Shown: piece by piece, positions 1 through 7,500 of the stretch
Layout of the letters: every line of letters starts with the position of its first letter
How positions within the stretch are numbered: position 1 is the first letter of the stretch
Assembly: GCA_050257395.1 (NCBI GenBank)
Contig: JBLMWU010000016.1
Location: forward strand, 1 to 17,333
Origin: JAIRTY01 sp050257395
Lineage (GTDB): Bacteria; Actinomycetota; Actinomycetes; Streptosporangiales; Streptosporangiaceae
Direction of reading: 5' to 3'
DNA: 17,333 nucleotides
The notes under the pieces: generated by a model
What the model was told of the DNA's origin: nothing
What the model saw: the letters and a program-made list of their open reading frames with translations, nothing else
The model's database searches: none
Translations under genes and position numbers: made by a program

Positions 1-635
1 CCGAACATCACGCCGACCTTTTCCCGCAGCTGGTTGATGAAGATGGCGGTGGTCTTCGCCTGGTTCAGCGCGCCGGTGATCTTGCGCAGAGCCTGGGACA
101 TGAGCCGGGCCTGCAGGCCGACGTGGCTGTCCCCCATCTCGCCTTCGATCTCAGCCTTGGGAACCAGCGCGGCAACGGAGTCGATCACGATGACATCGAT
201 GGCGCCGGAGCGGATCAGCATGTCTGCGATCTCCAGGGCCTGCTCACCGGTGTCCGGCTGGGACACCAGCAGCGCGTCGGTGTCCACCCCCAGCTTCTTG
301 GCGTACTCAGGGTCGAGCGCGTGCTCAGCGTCGATGAACGCGGCAATACCGCCCGCCCGCTGCGCGTTGGCGATCGCATGCAGCGCCAGCGTGGTTTTCC
401 CGCCGCCCTCAGGTCCGTATATTTCGACGACCCGCCCCCGCGGCAGGCCGCCGATGCCCAGGGCCACGTCCAGCGAGATCGCGCCGGTCGGGATGATCTG
501 GATCGGCGCCCGGCCCTCCTCGCCGAGCCGCATGATCGAGCCCCGGCCGAACTGCCGCTCGATCTGGGTAAGCGCCATCTCCAGGGACTTATCCCTGTCG
601 CCCACCTTGCTGCCCGCCCTGTCGTTGCCTGCCAT
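1..635 (-). CDS. recA: Recombinase RecA (N-terminal part, cut by window edge)
   Basis: DNA strand-exchange and SOS co-protease. About 211 residues are visible, read from ATG at 635 down to the window edge, so the C-terminal third or more is missing. The frame shows the family order: MALTQIERQFGRGSIMRLG near residue 20, the P-loop at residues 74-82, the DAEHALDP stretch, Walker B around VIVIDSVAALVPKAEIEGE, and the L1/L2 region ending in INQLREKVGVMFG. The P-loop reads GPEGGGKTT, where most RecA proteins have GPESSGKTT; Lys80 and Thr81 are kept. The start is supported by GGGAG at 642-646, six bases upstream. A LexA-type box lies about 160 bp upstream, and the DUF3046 gene precedes it on the same strand, as in many actinomycetes. 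Identification is essentially certain; only the effect of the altered P-loop is open. Confidence 0.98.
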   Translation of the reverse strand, partial: MAGNDRAGSKVGDRDKSLEMALTQIERQFGRGSIMRLGEEGRAPIQIIPTGAISLDVALGIGGLPRGRVVEIYGPEGGGKTTLALHAIANAQRAGGIAAFIDAEHALDPEYAKKLGVDTDALLVSQPDTGEQALEIADMLIRSGAIDVIVIDSVAALVPKAEIEGEMGDSHVGLQARLMSQALRKITGALNQAKTTAIFINQLREKVGVMF

Positions 636-789
636 CGGTTACTCCCGTCGGGATCGTGGGCTACTGCCGGATCGGAACGCTACTCGCGGCCGCTGACAAA
701 ATTCCGCGGGCCCGCCGACCTCACGGCAGCCACGCTGGTAGCAGCAGCAATGCCGGAAAGGACTGCGCAGAAGCTGCTGCCCACGCCCG

Positions 790-811
790 ACTATAGACGA
801 ACAACTGTTCG
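790..811 (-). promoter_or_regulatory. LexA/SOS box with overlapping -10 element upstream of recA
   Basis: Positions 798-811 read CGAACAACTGTTCG, with perfect CGAAC/GTTCG arms around four bases, the Gram-positive/actinobacterial LexA box type. On the minus strand a TATAGT hexamer (795-790) follows immediately, a plausible -10, so LexA bound here would cover the promoter. The box is about 160 bp from the recA ATG, giving a long leader. No good -35 hexamer is visible. Box seen directly; the promoter is inferred. Confidence 0.85.
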
Positions 812-858
812 ATCGGGAGGCGACACGCCGCACCCGGCCGGCGAATCCGGCCGCGGGC

Positions 859-1053
859 TCAGCGCCGGTGCTCGGGCACCTCGAAGGCCCGGCAGACGGC
901 CTGCCAGATGAGCTTCGGCTCGACGCCGTCCGCGAGTGCCTGGTCCACGGTCCGGCTGCCGAGGTCCGCCAGCACGTGGTCCTTGGCCACGCTCGCCGCG
1001 TACCGGTCGCCGAACTGCTCCCGCATCAGGTCCCAGAACATGGTCAGCCGCAC
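859..1053 (-). CDS. DUF3046 family small protein
   Basis: A 64-residue protein starting at GTG 1053 (VRLTMFWDLMREQFGDRY) and ending EVPEHRR. The pattern of an RLTxFWxxM start, a central DHVLxxLGxRTVDxAL segment and a WxAVCxAxEVP end matches the DUF3046 family, a small actinobacterial protein of unknown function typically found next to recA. Family length is about 60-65 residues, which supports GTG 1053 rather than the in-frame ATG at 1155, whose extra residues come from the tandem-repeat region and look non-coding. The ribosome site before GTG 1053 is weak. The gene lies upstream of recA on the same strand, with 223 bp and the SOS box between them, so recA probably has its own promoter. No biochemical role can be assigned. 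Confidence 0.88.
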   Translation of the reverse strand: MRLTMFWDLMREQFGDRYAASVAKDHVLADLGSRTVDQALADGVEPKLIWQAVCRAFEVPEHRR

Positions 1054-1113
1054 GCCCGCCAGGCTACCGGCCGGCGCCAGGGTGCCATGGTCCTGGCCGA
1101 CGACGCCGGGGCA

Positions 1114-1208
1114 GGCGGGCACGGTATCCGGGCGGCACGGTGCCCGGGCTGGCACGGTACCCGGGCGGCACGGTACCCGGGCGGCACGGTACCCGGGCTG
1201 GCCCGGCG
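1114..1208. repeat. 16-17 bp tandem repeat (GGCGGCACGGTACCCG type)
   Basis: Five near-identical units run head to tail: 1114-1130, 1131-1146, 1147-1163, 1164-1179 and 1180-1195, followed by a degenerate partial unit to about 1208. The consensus is GGCGGCACGGTACCCG; units 4 and 5 are identical and the first three carry single changes or one inserted base. Mixed 16/17 lengths do not keep a reading frame, which argues that the block is non-coding. It lies upstream of the DUF3046 gene. Confidence 0.9.
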
Positions 1209-1571
1209 GCCGCGGAGGGCCGCCTTTCTCAGCAAGCGCCTGGGAAACACACAGCTGGTGCTCACCAGGGCGTTGCGGAATGAGCTCCTGTTAATAACGC
1301 ATTCCGGCGCTGTTACCGTCGGCGGCCGGGTGGCGACTGGTTGTGGCCAGCGGCCAGCACCTGCCAGAGGGCCGGATCATCCCTGGTCAGGCGCGTCAAC
1401 GGGCCGACGGGAGAGGTAGCGGCACTGCTGGGGGCGGGCCGGGGATGCGGCCGGGGAATGGATGCGAAAGAATTCACTGGTGCATGCGGGCCGGTTAAGG
1501 GGAACAGTCACTCTGGTGGCCGGCGAGAGGGGCCTGCCTGGCACGGAGGCCGTCATATCAGGGAGCCGCGC
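1209..1571. other. Non-coding stretch upstream of the septum-formation-like gene
   Basis: I see no credible gene here. It holds a short AT-richer patch (TTAATAAC at 1291-1298) inside a 7 bp perfect inverted repeat, CGGAATG (1276-1282) and CATTCCG (1300-1306), separated by 17 bp. A plus-strand frame is open from 1341 into the next gene, but the strong ribosome site at 1561-1565 and residue composition argue that translation starts at 1572. The promoter of the downstream gene is probably in this stretch, but no convincing -35/-10 pair could be placed. Confidence 0.5.
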
Positions 1572-2723
1572 ATGAGCTCATCGCCAGTGCCCGCGAGCAG
1601 CGCGGCCGGCGTCAGCCAGCAACCCCTCAGCCCGCCACCAGCACCGGAGCCCGCGAGCCCGGAGCCGCCGCCCGCCCCGGAGCCGGGCCCTGTCAGCGTC
1701 CTGCCCGCGGCCCCCGCCCCCGCAACCCCGGACCTCGCCGCTCCGGATCTCGCGACCCCGGACATCGCCACCGCGGACCTCACGGCTCCGGACCTCACGG
1801 CTCCGGACCTCACGGCTCCGGACCTCGCGAGCCCGGACATCGCCACCGCGGACCTCGCAACCCCGGACATCGCAACCCCGGACCTCGCAATCCCGGACCT
1901 CGCAACCGCGGACCTCGCCACCGCGGACCTCGCGACCCCGGATCCCGCGGCTCCGGACCCCGTGCGCCCAGGACCGGCGTTGCCGGGCCTCCTAACTCCA
2001 GGCCCTGTGGGCGCTGACTCCTCAGGGCCAGGCCCCGCGGGCGCCGGCTCCCTGAGCCCCGAGCTAGCGCCGCCAGGCACCGTGACACCGGCCCCCGCCG
2101 CCCGCGGCTCCGCGCGACGCCGGCGACGGGTGGACGGCTACTCGGTCGCCGCCCTGGTGACCGGCATCCTGGCCCTGGTGCCGTTCGCGCTGTGCTTCGC
2201 GGTCGCCGGGCTGGTGCGCACCCGCCGCGGCCGCCGGGCCGGGCGGGCCGCGGCCATCGGCGGCCTAGTGCTCGCGTGCGCCTGGGCGGTGGCGGGCGCC
2301 GCCGTCGCGGCGGTGCTGCTGAACCTCACGCCGGGCCAGGCCCCGCATCCCCGGCCGCTGCGCGGGACCGTGTTCGGCCTGCGGGCCGGGCAGTGTGCGA
2401 ACACGGCACGCAACGGGGTGGACGCCGCCCGCGCCGTCCCCTGCGCCGAGCCGCACCAGGTGGAGATCTACGCCACCTTCCGGCTGGCCGGAGCCGCGTG
2501 GCCGGGCACCGCCGCCCTGGGCCAGCGGGCGAGCCTGGGCTGCCTGGACCGAGTGGGCGGCTACCTCAACCCGGGCCTGCTCGGCACGTCGCTGACCGGC
2601 TCCTATGTCTACCCGGACGAGGGCGCCTGGGCGGCTGGCGAGCGGGCGGTAGTCTGCGAGATTCGCGGCACCAGCGGGCCGCTGACCGGGTCGGTGCGCG
2701 GCCTGGGCCGCACCCCGGCCTGA
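1572..2723 (+). CDS. DUF4190/septum-formation-like membrane protein with 5-residue repeats
   Basis: A 383-residue protein, start ATG 1572 with GGGAG at 1561-1565. Residues 1-52 are Pro/Ala/Glu-rich. Residues 53-132 are sixteen 5-residue units of the form [P/A]-D-[L/I]-[A/T]-[T/A/S]. A Pro/Gly linker and an Arg patch (RRRRR, about 182-186) follow. Two hydrophobic helices (about 190-215 and 226-251) separated by a basic RTRRGRRAGR loop look like DUF4190. The C-terminal part resembles the septum-formation domain (Septum_form): a GQCAN start, an AVPCAEPHQVEIYATF segment, then LGCLD and VVCEI; Cys 275, 291, 324 and 362 could form two disulfides outside the membrane. I infer a cytoplasmic repeat-rich N-terminus and an exported C-terminal domain. 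The family name implies cell division, but direct evidence for this role is thin. Confidence 0.85.
   Translation: MSSSPVPASSAAGVSQQPLSPPPAPEPASPEPPPAPEPGPVSVLPAAPAPATPDLAAPDLATPDIATADLTAPDLTAPDLTAPDLASPDIATADLATPDIATPDLAIPDLATADLATADLATPDPAAPDPVRPGPALPGLLTPGPVGADSSGPGPAGAGSLSPELAPPGTVTPAPAARGSARRRRRVDGYSVAALVTGILALVPFALCFAVAGLVRTRRGRRAGRAAAIGGLVLACAWAVAGAAVAAVLLNLTPGQAPHPRPLRGTVFGLRAGQCANTARNGVDAARAVPCAEPHQVEIYATFRLAGAAWPGTAALGQRASLGCLDRVGGYLNPGLLGTSLTGSYVYPDEGAWAAGERAVVCEIRGTSGPLTGSVRGLGRTPA
1728..1967 (+). repeat. 15 bp in-frame minisatellite encoding PDLAT-type units
   Basis: Sixteen 15 bp units (for example CCGGACCTCGCGACC), in frame with the membrane protein, encode [P/A]D[L/I][A/T]x; the last two units degenerate to PDPAA and PDPVR. 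Neighbouring units are often identical at the DNA level, the mark of recent slippage or unequal recombination. The pattern resembles the pentapeptide-repeat consensus A(D/N)Lxx, but proline at the first position in most units makes a disordered or extended spacer equally likely. Confidence 0.9.
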
Positions 2724-2737
2724 CCGCGCTGGGCTGA

Positions 2738-2795
2738 CCAGCCCCGCCCCCGCTCAGCCAGCCCGCCCCCGCTCAGCCAGCCCGCCCCCGCTCAG
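2738..2795. repeat. Three 19-20 bp direct repeats after the septum-formation-like gene
   Basis: Units 2738-2757, 2758-2776 and 2777-2795 share CCAGCCCGCCCCCGCTCAG, the first with one extra C. They sit just past the TGA of the plus-strand gene in the convergent gap. They are strongly strand-asymmetric (C-rich on plus). Confidence 0.88.
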
Positions 2796-2801
2796 ACCGG
2801 C

Positions 2802-2833
2802 GGCCGGCCCGGCCCGCTCCGACCGGGCCGGCC
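2802..2833. terminator. Convergent-gene hairpin, probable bidirectional terminator
   Basis: GGCCGGCCCGG (2802-2812) and CCGGGCCGGCC (2823-2833) form a perfect 11 bp all-GC stem with a 10-base loop. It lies between the stop codons of two converging genes (2723 plus, 2837 minus). No T-run follows on either strand, as is common for actinobacterial hairpin terminators. The stem is seen directly; the terminator role is inferred from position. Confidence 0.65.
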
Positions 2834-2836
2834 TGC

Positions 2837-3358
2837 TCAGTGCCGCCGCCGGCGGCGGCGGGCCAGCGCCCAGCCGAGGCCGGCCAGCGAGAGCAGCGCA
2901 CCCGCGCCCTCTGCGTAGGCCGACAGCAGCTTGCCCGGCGGGCCCCAGGACGGTTCGTACATGCCCGGCAGCCCGGCGAACGGGCCGATGTTGAGGTACG
3001 TGTAGCCGACCACGGCGGCCACCGCACTCGCCGACACCAGGAACGCCAGCACCCAGGTGGGCCAGCGCGGCCAGAGCACCACCAGCACCGCGACCGCGAT
3101 CGCCACCCCGGCCTGGACGCGGAACAGCTCACCCTGGGTGATCAGGCTGCCCGCGTTGGCGTCGAAGTAGAAGGCGTCCCGCAGGTGCACCACCGCGTCC
3201 ACGATCAGCGCCGCCGCGGTCAGCAGCCGCAGCACCCAGCCTGTGAGCTGGTCACGGCCGAGCCAGGCCGGCTGGGCCTGCACCGCTTCCCGCATGTCTT
3301 CTCGTTCCCCTCCGGAAATCCCGGCAGCCGTCCTGATGCCTGATCGCTGTCCGCTCAT
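2837..3358 (-). CDS. Four-helix membrane protein, function unknown
   Basis: A 173-residue protein with about four hydrophobic helices: near residues 41-60, 80-97, 101-122 and 146-165, and a very basic C-terminal tail (ARRRRRRH). Between helices 3 and 4 is a GMYEPSWGPPGKLLSAYAEGAGA segment; a similar MYEP..K.LSA.AE pattern occurs in unnamed actinobacterial membrane proteins, but I know no function. Start ATG 3358 has GGAGG five bases upstream; ATG 3295 (residue 22) also has a GGAGG, at a longer distance, and would remove a polar leader. The gene is last in a minus-strand run after two lipoprotein genes, 53 bp behind the preceding stop, so it is probably cotranscribed and may act with them at the envelope. 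Confidence 0.82.
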   Translation of the reverse strand: MSGQRSGIRTAAGISGGEREDMREAVQAQPAWLGRDQLTGWVLRLLTAAALIVDAVVHLRDAFYFDANAGSLITQGELFRVQAGVAIAVAVLVVLWPRWPTWVLAFLVSASAVAAVVGYTYLNIGPFAGLPGMYEPSWGPPGKLLSAYAEGAGALLSLAGLGWALARRRRRRH

Positions 3359-3411
3359 GCCGTCCTCCCCGGGCCGGCCGGGCCACGGGGCAGGCGACCC
3401 GGCCGGCTGCC

Positions 3412-4041
3412 TCAGCCCGCCTGGTAGGCGCTGACCACCTTTTCCAGCACGCTCCCGTACGTCCCCCAGCCGGCCGCCCGGGTGGCCGCCACCAGCACGC
3501 TTCCCTTCCCGCCCGCCTGCACGAAGCAGGCGATCTCGCGGTAGTGGTTGCTGCGCACCCTGGTCGTGTAGTCGTCAATGACGCAGCGGCCGCGCCCGCC
3601 GCGGAAGGCCAGGCCCGCCGACCGGGCGTCGAGCCTGACCCCGGTGTCGCCGTCTTCGCGCAGGTGGTCCAAGCGGAAGCGGTCCCAGATCGCGAGGGTC
3701 TCGCCGCCCTGCCGGGGGGTCACGTTCAGGTAGACCTGCACCGCCCCGGCCGGGGAGACGAGCCCTTCGGTGACGGTGCCCGCGTCCCCCTGCTGCCGGA
3801 CCAGCCACCGCGGGTACCACAGCACGGCGGCCTGCCCGGCCAGGGCCGCCCGGGCCCAGCCGGCCGGGGCCGGGCGGGCCCGCAGCCAGCCGAACCCGGT
3901 CCCCGCGGCCCCGCTCCGGGCCGTGGCAGTGTCCGGCCCGGAGCGGGTGGCCTGGCTGCAGGCCGCGGCGAGGAGCGCGACGGCCAGCCCGGCGGCGGCC
4001 GCCAGGGCCACCGCCGCGGGCCTGCTGCTGCGCAGTCGCAC
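3412..4041 (-). CDS. Putative exported lipoprotein, function unknown
   Basis: A 209-residue protein starting at GTG 4041, chosen because GGAGGAG lies six bases upstream; the frame stays open to another GTG at 4062, which would add MRRRRSA and overlap the ribosome site. Residues 1-28 form a lipoprotein signal: basic start (MRLRSSR), hydrophobic core, and lipobox LAAAC with Cys28. After a short Ser/Thr/Ala/Gly linker comes a globular region with WLRARPAPAGW, LWYPRWLVRQQGD, VQVYLNVTPRQGGET and a C-terminal half containing two Cys (GRCVIDDY and REIACFV) that may be disulfide-bonded. I do not recognise a family. The neighbours are a small lipoprotein 44 bp upstream and a membrane protein downstream, consistent with an envelope operon. 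Confidence 0.83.
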   Translation of the reverse strand: MRLRSSRPAAVALAAAAGLAVALLAAACSQATRSGPDTATARSGAAGTGFGWLRARPAPAGWARAALAGQAAVLWYPRWLVRQQGDAGTVTEGLVSPAGAVQVYLNVTPRQGGETLAIWDRFRLDHLREDGDTGVRLDARSAGLAFRGGRGRCVIDDYTTRVRSNHYREIACFVQAGGKGSVLVAATRAAGWGTYGSVLEKVVSAYQAG

Positions 4042-4085
4042 CGCGCTCCTCCTCCGTCTCACCAGCGCCGGATCAGCGGGCCGGG

Positions 4086-4319
4086 CTACAGGTTCCCGTC
4101 ACCGTCGCTGGGGCCACCGCTGTTGTCACCGTCGTGGTCGCCGCCGCCGTTCTGCGGGATGGCGCCGGAGCCGCCACCGGACGACGAGCTGCTCTGCATG
4201 CCGCCGGAAGACGGGCTCGCCGGGTGATTCTGCGTGCTGCTGTGGGAGGAACCCCCGCACGCGGTCACCAGGGCGAGCACCCCGGCGGCGAGGACGAGCA
4301 ACAGGCGCTTGACGATCAT
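4086..4319 (-). CDS. Small Ser/Gly-rich lipoprotein
   Basis: A 77-residue protein starting at ATG 4319 with AGGAG seven bases upstream. MIVKRLLLVLAAGVLALVTAC is a complete lipoprotein signal with lipobox LVTAC and Cys21 followed by GG. The mature 57 residues are low-complexity: Ser/Gly-rich (SSSSSGGGSG), then Asp/Gly-rich (GGGDHDGDNSGGPSDGDG). No catalytic motif or fold is recognisable. It is first in the minus-strand envelope gene run and is transcribed away from lhr. The Asp-rich tail could bind cations, but this is only a composition-based guess. Confidence 0.75.
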   Translation of the reverse strand: MIVKRLLLVLAAGVLALVTACGGSSHSSTQNHPASPSSGGMQSSSSSGGGSGAIPQNGGGDHDGDNSGGPSDGDGNL

Positions 4320-4555
4320 TGACTGGCTCCTGGTTCCTTCTTGGTGGCACTCGTCATGGGTCACGCAGTCTGCGGCGAAATGGTTCACCGCGGGACAGAT
4401 GTGCATCCCGTGCCACATGATTCGCGACCGGGCCGGCCCGCACACCGCATCCGGGCCCGGCGTAAGGACGAAGTAATACGTGATCTCCCGGCCCGCCCGC
4501 TGCGCCGGGCGCGATGACGGCCTGGACTGTCGGCAGTTGCAGGCAGGATGGAGTC

Positions 4556-7500
4556 ATGTCCGGCCATCCGCCCGGTGACCCGCTCGGCGGCTTCAGCGTG
4601 CTCACCCGGGACTGGTTCACCGGGGCGTTCAGCGCGCCCACGCAGGCCCAGGCACAGGCCTGGGACTCGATCGCGCGCGGGGAGAACACGCTGGTGGTCG
4701 CGCCCACCGGGTCCGGGAAGACGCTGGCCGCCTTCCTGTGGGCGCTGGACCGGCTCGCCGCTGCGCCCGCGCCGGCCGACCCGAAGCTCCGCTGCCGGGT
4801 GCTGTACGTGTCCCCGCTCAAGGCGCTGGCGGTGGACATCGAGCGGAACCTGCGCGCCCCGCTGGCCGGCATCCGCCAGCTCGCGCACCGGCGGGGCCTG
4901 CCCGACCCGGACATCCGGGTGGCGGTGCGGACCGGTGACACCGCGGCGGACGAGCGCCGCCGGTTCGCCAGCAAGCCGCCGGACATCCTGATCACCACGC
5001 CGGAGTCGCTGTTCCTCATCCTGACCTCGAAGGCACGGGAGTCGCTGCGCGGCGTCAGCACCGTGATCGTGGACGAGGTGCACGCGCTGGCGGGCAGCAA
5101 GCGCGGCGCGCACCTGGCGCTGTCCCTGGAGCGGCTGGACGCGCTGCGCAGTGCCGCCCAGGACGGGGCCGGCCAGGACGGGGCCGGCCAGGACGGGGCC
5201 GCCCGCGACGGCGGCAAGGTCCCCCCGGCCCAGCGGATCGGGCTGTCGGCCACGGTCCGGCCGGCCGAGGAGGTGGCCTCGTTCCTGGGCGGGCCGCGCC
5301 CGGTGGCGATCGCGGCGCCGCCCGCCAGCAAGCAGCTGGACCTGCGGATCGTGGTGCCGGTCGAGGACATGGCCGACCTGGACCAGCCGCCCGCCCTGCC
5401 CCCGCCGGACGCCCTCAGCCCGGAGCAGTTCGTGGCCAGCCTGACCGGCCCGGACGGGCACGGGCCGGCTGGGCAGGGGCCGGCTGGGCAGGGCAAGAAC
5501 GGGCAGGGCCAGAACGGGCACGGCCCGGCGGCGCCGGACGGCCCGCCGCCCCGCCGGTCGATCTGGCCGCACGTGGAGGAGCGGGTCCTCGACCTGATCA
5601 CCGCCCACCACTCCACGATCGTCTTCGCCAACTCCCGCCGCCTGGCCGAGCGGCTCTGCGGCCGGCTGAACGAGCTCGCCGCGGAACGGGCCGAGGCCGG
5701 CGAGCCGCTCACCCCGCCCGGAACGCCGGCCCGCCCGCCCGCCGAGCTGATGGCGCAGGCCGGCGCGTCCGCGGGCGCGCCCCCGGAGGTGGCCCGCGCC
5801 CACCACGGGTCAGTGTCCCGGCAGGAGCGGAGCCAGATCGAGGAGGCGCTCAAGGCCGGCCGGCTGCCCGCGGTGGTGGCCACCTCCAGCCTGGAGCTGG
5901 GCATCGACATGGGTGCCGTGGACCTGGTGATCCAGGTGGAGTCGCCGCCGTCGGTGGCCAGCGGGCTGCAGCGCACCGGCCGGGCCGGGCACAACGTCGG
6001 CGACGTGTCCCGCGGCGTGATCTTCCCCAAGTACCAGGGTGACCTGGTGCAGGCCACGGTGGTGGCGGAGCGCATGCGCGGCGGCGAGATCGAGGAGCTG
6101 CGGATGCCCCGCAACCCCCTCGACGTGCTCGCGCAGCAGATCGTGGCCATGGTCGCCATGGACGACTGGCCGGTCAGCGAGCTGGAGCGGGTGGTCCGCC
6201 GGGCCGCCCCGTTCGCCAGCCTGACCACCGGCGTGCTGGAAGCGGTGCTGGACATGCTGGCCGGCCGCTACCCGAGCGAGGAGTTCGCCGAGCTGCGGCC
6301 GCGGCTGGTCTGGGACCGCACCACCGGCACCCTGCACGGCCGGCCCGGCGCCCAGCGGCTCGCCGTCACCAGCGGCGGCACCATCCCCGACCGGGGCCTG
6401 TTCGGCGTGTTCCTGGCCGGCCCGCAGCGGCAGGGCCGGCAGTCCCACCGGGTGGGCGAGCTGGACGAGGAGATGGTGTACGAGTCGCGGGTCGGCGACG
6501 TGTTCGTGCTCGGCGCCACCTCCTGGCGGATCGAGGAGATCACCGCCGACCAGGTGCTCGTGTCGCCCGCGCCCGGCCAGCCCGGCAAGCTGCCGTTCTG
6601 GCACGGGGATGCGCCCGGCCGGCCCGCCGAGCTGGGCCGGGCGCTCGGCGCGTTCTGCCGGGAGCTCACCGAGGCCGGCGAGCAGGAGGCGACCGGGAAG
6701 CTCCGGTCCGCCGGGCTGGACGAGCTGGCAGCCGCCAACCTGCTGCGCTACCTGGAGGGCCAGCGCGAGGCCACCGGGTACCTGCCCGATGACCGGACGC
6801 TGGTGATGGAGCGGTTCCGGGACGAGCTCGGCGACTGGCGGCTGGTGCTGCACTCCCCGTTCGGGGCGCAGGTGCACGCGCCGTGGGCGCTGGCCATCGC
6901 CGCCCGGCTGCGCGAGCGCTACCAGGGCATGGACGTGCAGGCGCTGCACACCGACGACGGGATCGTGCTGCGGGTGCCCGACACCGACGAGCCGCCCGCG
7001 GCGGGCATCGCCGAGTTCGCGCCGGAAGAGGTGGAGCCGCTGGTCACCGCGGAGGTGGGCGGCTCGGCGCTGTTCGCGTCCCGGTTCCGCGAATGCGCGG
7101 CCCGGGCGCTGCTGCTGCCCCGCCGCCAGCCGGGCCGCCGGTCCCCGCTGTGGCAGCAGCGGCAGCGCGCGGCGCAGCTGCTGGCGGTGGCGAGCAAGTA
7201 CGGGTCGTTCCCGATCGTGCTGGAGACCGTCCGCGAGTGCCTGCAGGACACCTTCGACGTGCCGGCGCTGACCGGCCTCATGCGCGACCTGGCCGCCCGG
7301 AAGATCCGGCTGGTCGAGGTGGAGACCCCCACGCCGTCGCCGTTCAGCAGGTCGCTGCTGTTCCGCTACGTCGGCGCGTTCATGTACGAGGGCGACTCCC
7401 CGCTCGCGGAACGCCGCGCCCAGGCGCTGGCGCTGGACTCCTCCCTGCTCGCGGAGCTGCTGGGGCAGGCCGATCTGCGCGAGCTGCTCGATCCGCAGGT

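Noticed and set aside
34..911. Plus-strand open frames over the left end
   Set aside because: The minus strand there encodes unmistakable RecA; the plus frames are shadows.
1114..1208. Possible CRISPR array
   Set aside because: Units are contiguous 16-17 bp copies without unique spacers.
1553..2080. Minus frame with repeated SGVAR-type units
   Set aside because: This is the reverse reading of the 15 bp repeat in the plus-strand membrane protein, not an independent repeat protein.
4456..4555. lhr promoter using TAATAC at 4474-4479 as -10
   Set aside because: No acceptable -35 at the right distance and no LexA box; left uncalled.
4354..6255. 633-codon minus frame starting inside lhr and running to the lipoprotein region
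   Set aside because: Ser/Arg/Pro-rich antisense of the conserved helicase core; no motif and no ribosome site.
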